Shown: one piece after another, positions 6,240 to 7,408 of the stretch | Position numbering within the stretch: the first letter of the stretch is position 1 | Layout of the letters: every line of letters starts with the position of its first letter | Assembly: GCA_013298245.1 (NCBI GenBank) | Contig: JAAFHD010000087.1 | Span: forward strand, 1-7,408 | From: Alphaproteobacteria bacterium | GTDB taxonomy: Bacteria; Pseudomonadota; Alphaproteobacteria; Acetobacterales; Acetobacteraceae | Length of the DNA: 7,408 nt | Reading direction: 5' to 3' | Made by a program: the position numbers and the translations under genes | The notes under the pieces: generated by a model | Told to the model about the DNA's origin: nothing | The model's database searches: none | The model's input: only the letters and a program-made list of their open reading frames with translations

Positions 6240-6961
6240 GCCTGCTGACGCTGGAAAACCTCTCGCGCAGCTTCGGCGGTCTGCGTGCCGTGGATGGCCT
6301 GTCCTTCGCGGTCGAACCCGGCCAGGTGCTCGGCCTGGTCGGCCCCAACGGCTCGGGCAAGACCACCGCGCTCAACCTCATCACCGGCAATCTGCGCGCT
6401 GATTCGGGCCGCGTCATTTTCGCCGGCCGCGACATCGCGCGCAGCGCGCCGCACAGTATCGCCCGCGCCGGCATCGCGCGCACCTTCCAGCTCGTGCGCG
6501 TCATGGCCAGCATGAGCATCGCGGAGAATGTCGCGGTCGGCGCCATCTTCGGCGCCGCCCCCTGCGCGCCCGCGGAAGCGATGCGCCGCGCGCCTGCCCT
6601 GCTCGCGCGCATCGGCCTCGAAGGCCGCGGGGCCGAACCCGCCGGCAAGCTCACCTATATCGACCAGAAGCGCCTGGAACTCGCGCGCGCACTCGCCGCC
6701 CAACCGCGCCTCCTCCTGCTCGATGAATGGCTCGCCGGCCTCAACCCCACTGAACTCGAAGAGGGCATCGCGCTGATCCGCAGCATCGCCGCCGACGGCG
6801 TCACCATCATCATGGTCGAACACGTGATGAGCGCGATCCGCGCCCTCTGCGGCCGCATCGTGGTGATGAACGCCGGCCAACGCATCGCCGAAGGCACGCC
6901 CGACGCCGCGCTCTCCGACCCCGCCGTCATCGCAGCTTACCTCGGTGACGATGATGCTTGA
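6236..6961 (+). CDS. livG: Branched-chain-type ABC transporter ATP-binding protein LivG, atypical signature motif
   Basis: This 241-residue cytoplasmic ATPase works as a heterodimer with LivF and energises LivHM. Visible motifs are Walker A GPNGSGKTT (36-44), Q-loop Gln85 in ARTFQL, Walker B LLLLDE (159-164), the D-loop region GLNPTE (168-173), typical of LivG, and the H-loop His196 in VEHVM. The signature position reads KLTYIDQKRLELARAL (138-153) in place of LSGGQ or the usual LivG LSYGQQRR, and the residue after DE is Trp165 rather than Pro. The rest of the helix (RLELARAL) is intact and the frame is clean, so this looks like a natural variant, not decay. The GTG start at 6236 overlaps the livM stop and has GGAG (6224-6227) eight bases upstream. 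A longer frame begins at 5831, inside livM, and is not used. Leucine codons here favour CTC, unlike the genes upstream. Confidence 0.93.
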   Translation: MSLLTLENLSRSFGGLRAVDGLSFAVEPGQVLGLVGPNGSGKTTALNLITGNLRADSGRVIFAGRDIARSAPHSIARAGIARTFQLVRVMASMSIAENVAVGAIFGAAPCAPAEAMRRAPALLARIGLEGRGAEPAGKLTYIDQKRLELARALAAQPRLLLLDEWLAGLNPTELEEGIALIRSIAADGVTIIMVEHVMSAIRALCGRIVVMNAGQRIAEGTPDAALSDPAVIAAYLGDDDA

Positions 6962-7408
6962 GGTCACCGCACTCTCCGCCGGCTACGGCGCGCATCGCGC
7001 GCTGGACGACGTCGCGCTGCATGTCGCCGCGGGCGAAACCGTCGCCATTCTCGGCGCCAACGGCGCGGGCAAGACGACGCTGCTCAAGGCCCTCGGCGGC
7101 ATGATCCCTGCCGCCGGCCGCGTGCGTTTTTCCGGCGCCGACATCACCGGCCGCCCTGCCAATGACATCGTCGAACGCGGCATCGCCCTCGTCCCCGAAG
7201 GCCGCGGCATTTTCGGCGAACTCACCGTGCGCGAGAACCTCTCCCTCGGCGCCTTCCCCCGCCGCGCGCGCGGCCGCGAAGCCGCAACGCTGGACGCCGT
7301 GCTCGCCCTCTTCCCGCGCCTTTCAGAACGCCTCACGCAACAGGTCCGCACCATGTCTGGCGGCGAGCAGCAGATGGTGGCGATCGGCCGCGCGCTGATG
7401 TCGCGCCC
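6954..7408 (+). CDS. livF: Branched-chain-type ABC transporter ATP-binding protein LivF (3' end cut by window)
   Basis: This is the second ATPase of the importer, with 151 residues present before the window ends. It starts MLEVTALSAGYG, a typical LivF opening. Walker A GANGAGKTT is at 34-42. VPEGRGIFGELTVRENL (80-96) carries the VPEGR motif characteristic of LivF, and MSGGEQQMVAIGRALM (134-149) contains a canonical signature. Walker B and the H-loop lie beyond the edge. About 80-90 further residues are expected from the family's usual length of roughly 235. The ATG at 6954 is preferred because GGTGA (6944-6948) lies five bases upstream. ATG 6951 and GTG 6945 are alternative in-frame starts. 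It overlaps the end of livG by eight bases. VPEGR and position after LivG distinguish it from LivG. Confidence 0.93.
   Translation, partial: MLEVTALSAGYGAHRALDDVALHVAAGETVAILGANGAGKTTLLKALGGMIPAAGRVRFSGADITGRPANDIVERGIALVPEGRGIFGELTVRENLSLGAFPRRARGREAATLDAVLALFPRLSERLTQQVRTMSGGEQQMVAIGRALMSR

Noticed and set aside
1..7408. Insertion sequences, CRISPR arrays, tRNA/rRNA genes, riboswitches or strong terminators
   Set aside because: I saw no terminal inverted repeats, spaced direct repeats, tRNA-like structure or hairpin followed by a T-run. The intergenic gaps are almost all under 12 bases, leaving no room for leader RNAs inside the operon.

Overview
The window is a compact, very GC-rich stretch of bacterial DNA with strong G/C bias at third codon positions. 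It uses ATG and GTG starts, genes overlap by a few bases, and both periplasmic binding proteins carry twin-arginine leaders. Together with Bug-type (TctC-like) and Liv-type transport genes, this suggests an alphaproteobacterium of the Acetobacteraceae/Roseomonas kind. That assignment is inferred from style and family content, not from a marker gene.

Layout: a MarR-family regulator (24-461, minus strand) is divergent from a seven-gene plus-strand block that runs to the window edge. The 69-base gap between them (462-530) holds a consensus -35 box and a perfect 6-2-6 inverted repeat, the likely operator. The plus-strand block is: a thiamine-pyrophosphate (TPP) enzyme of the acetolactate synthase-like superfamily (531-2300); a Bug/TctC solute-binding protein (2309-3256); a LivJ/LivK-type solute-binding protein (3268-4467); permeases LivH (4468-5343) and LivM (5340-6239); ATPase LivG (6236-6961); and ATPase LivF (6954 to the edge, incomplete). 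Gaps are 8, 11 and 0 bases, followed by overlaps of 4, 4 and 8 bases, so this is almost certainly one operon. No internal terminator or promoter is visible, and no stretch over 300 bases lacks a gene.

Working model (inference): MarR senses a small organic acid or aromatic compound and controls an operon that imports it through a branched-chain-amino-acid-type (HAAT) ABC transporter. The TPP enzyme then cleaves or decarboxylates a 2-oxo acid or similar compound derived from it. The substrate cannot be read from sequence. The LivK-type protein lacks the Ser/Thr-rich motif of true leucine binders, so a non-amino-acid ligand is plausible. The Bug protein has no TctA/TctB membrane partners here, which leaves its role open.

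No mobile element, CRISPR array, RNA gene or clearly new system was seen. Points that merit a second look are the operator, the unusual pairing of two unrelated binding proteins, the non-canonical ABC signature of LivG, and a sharp change in leucine codon choice along the operon.
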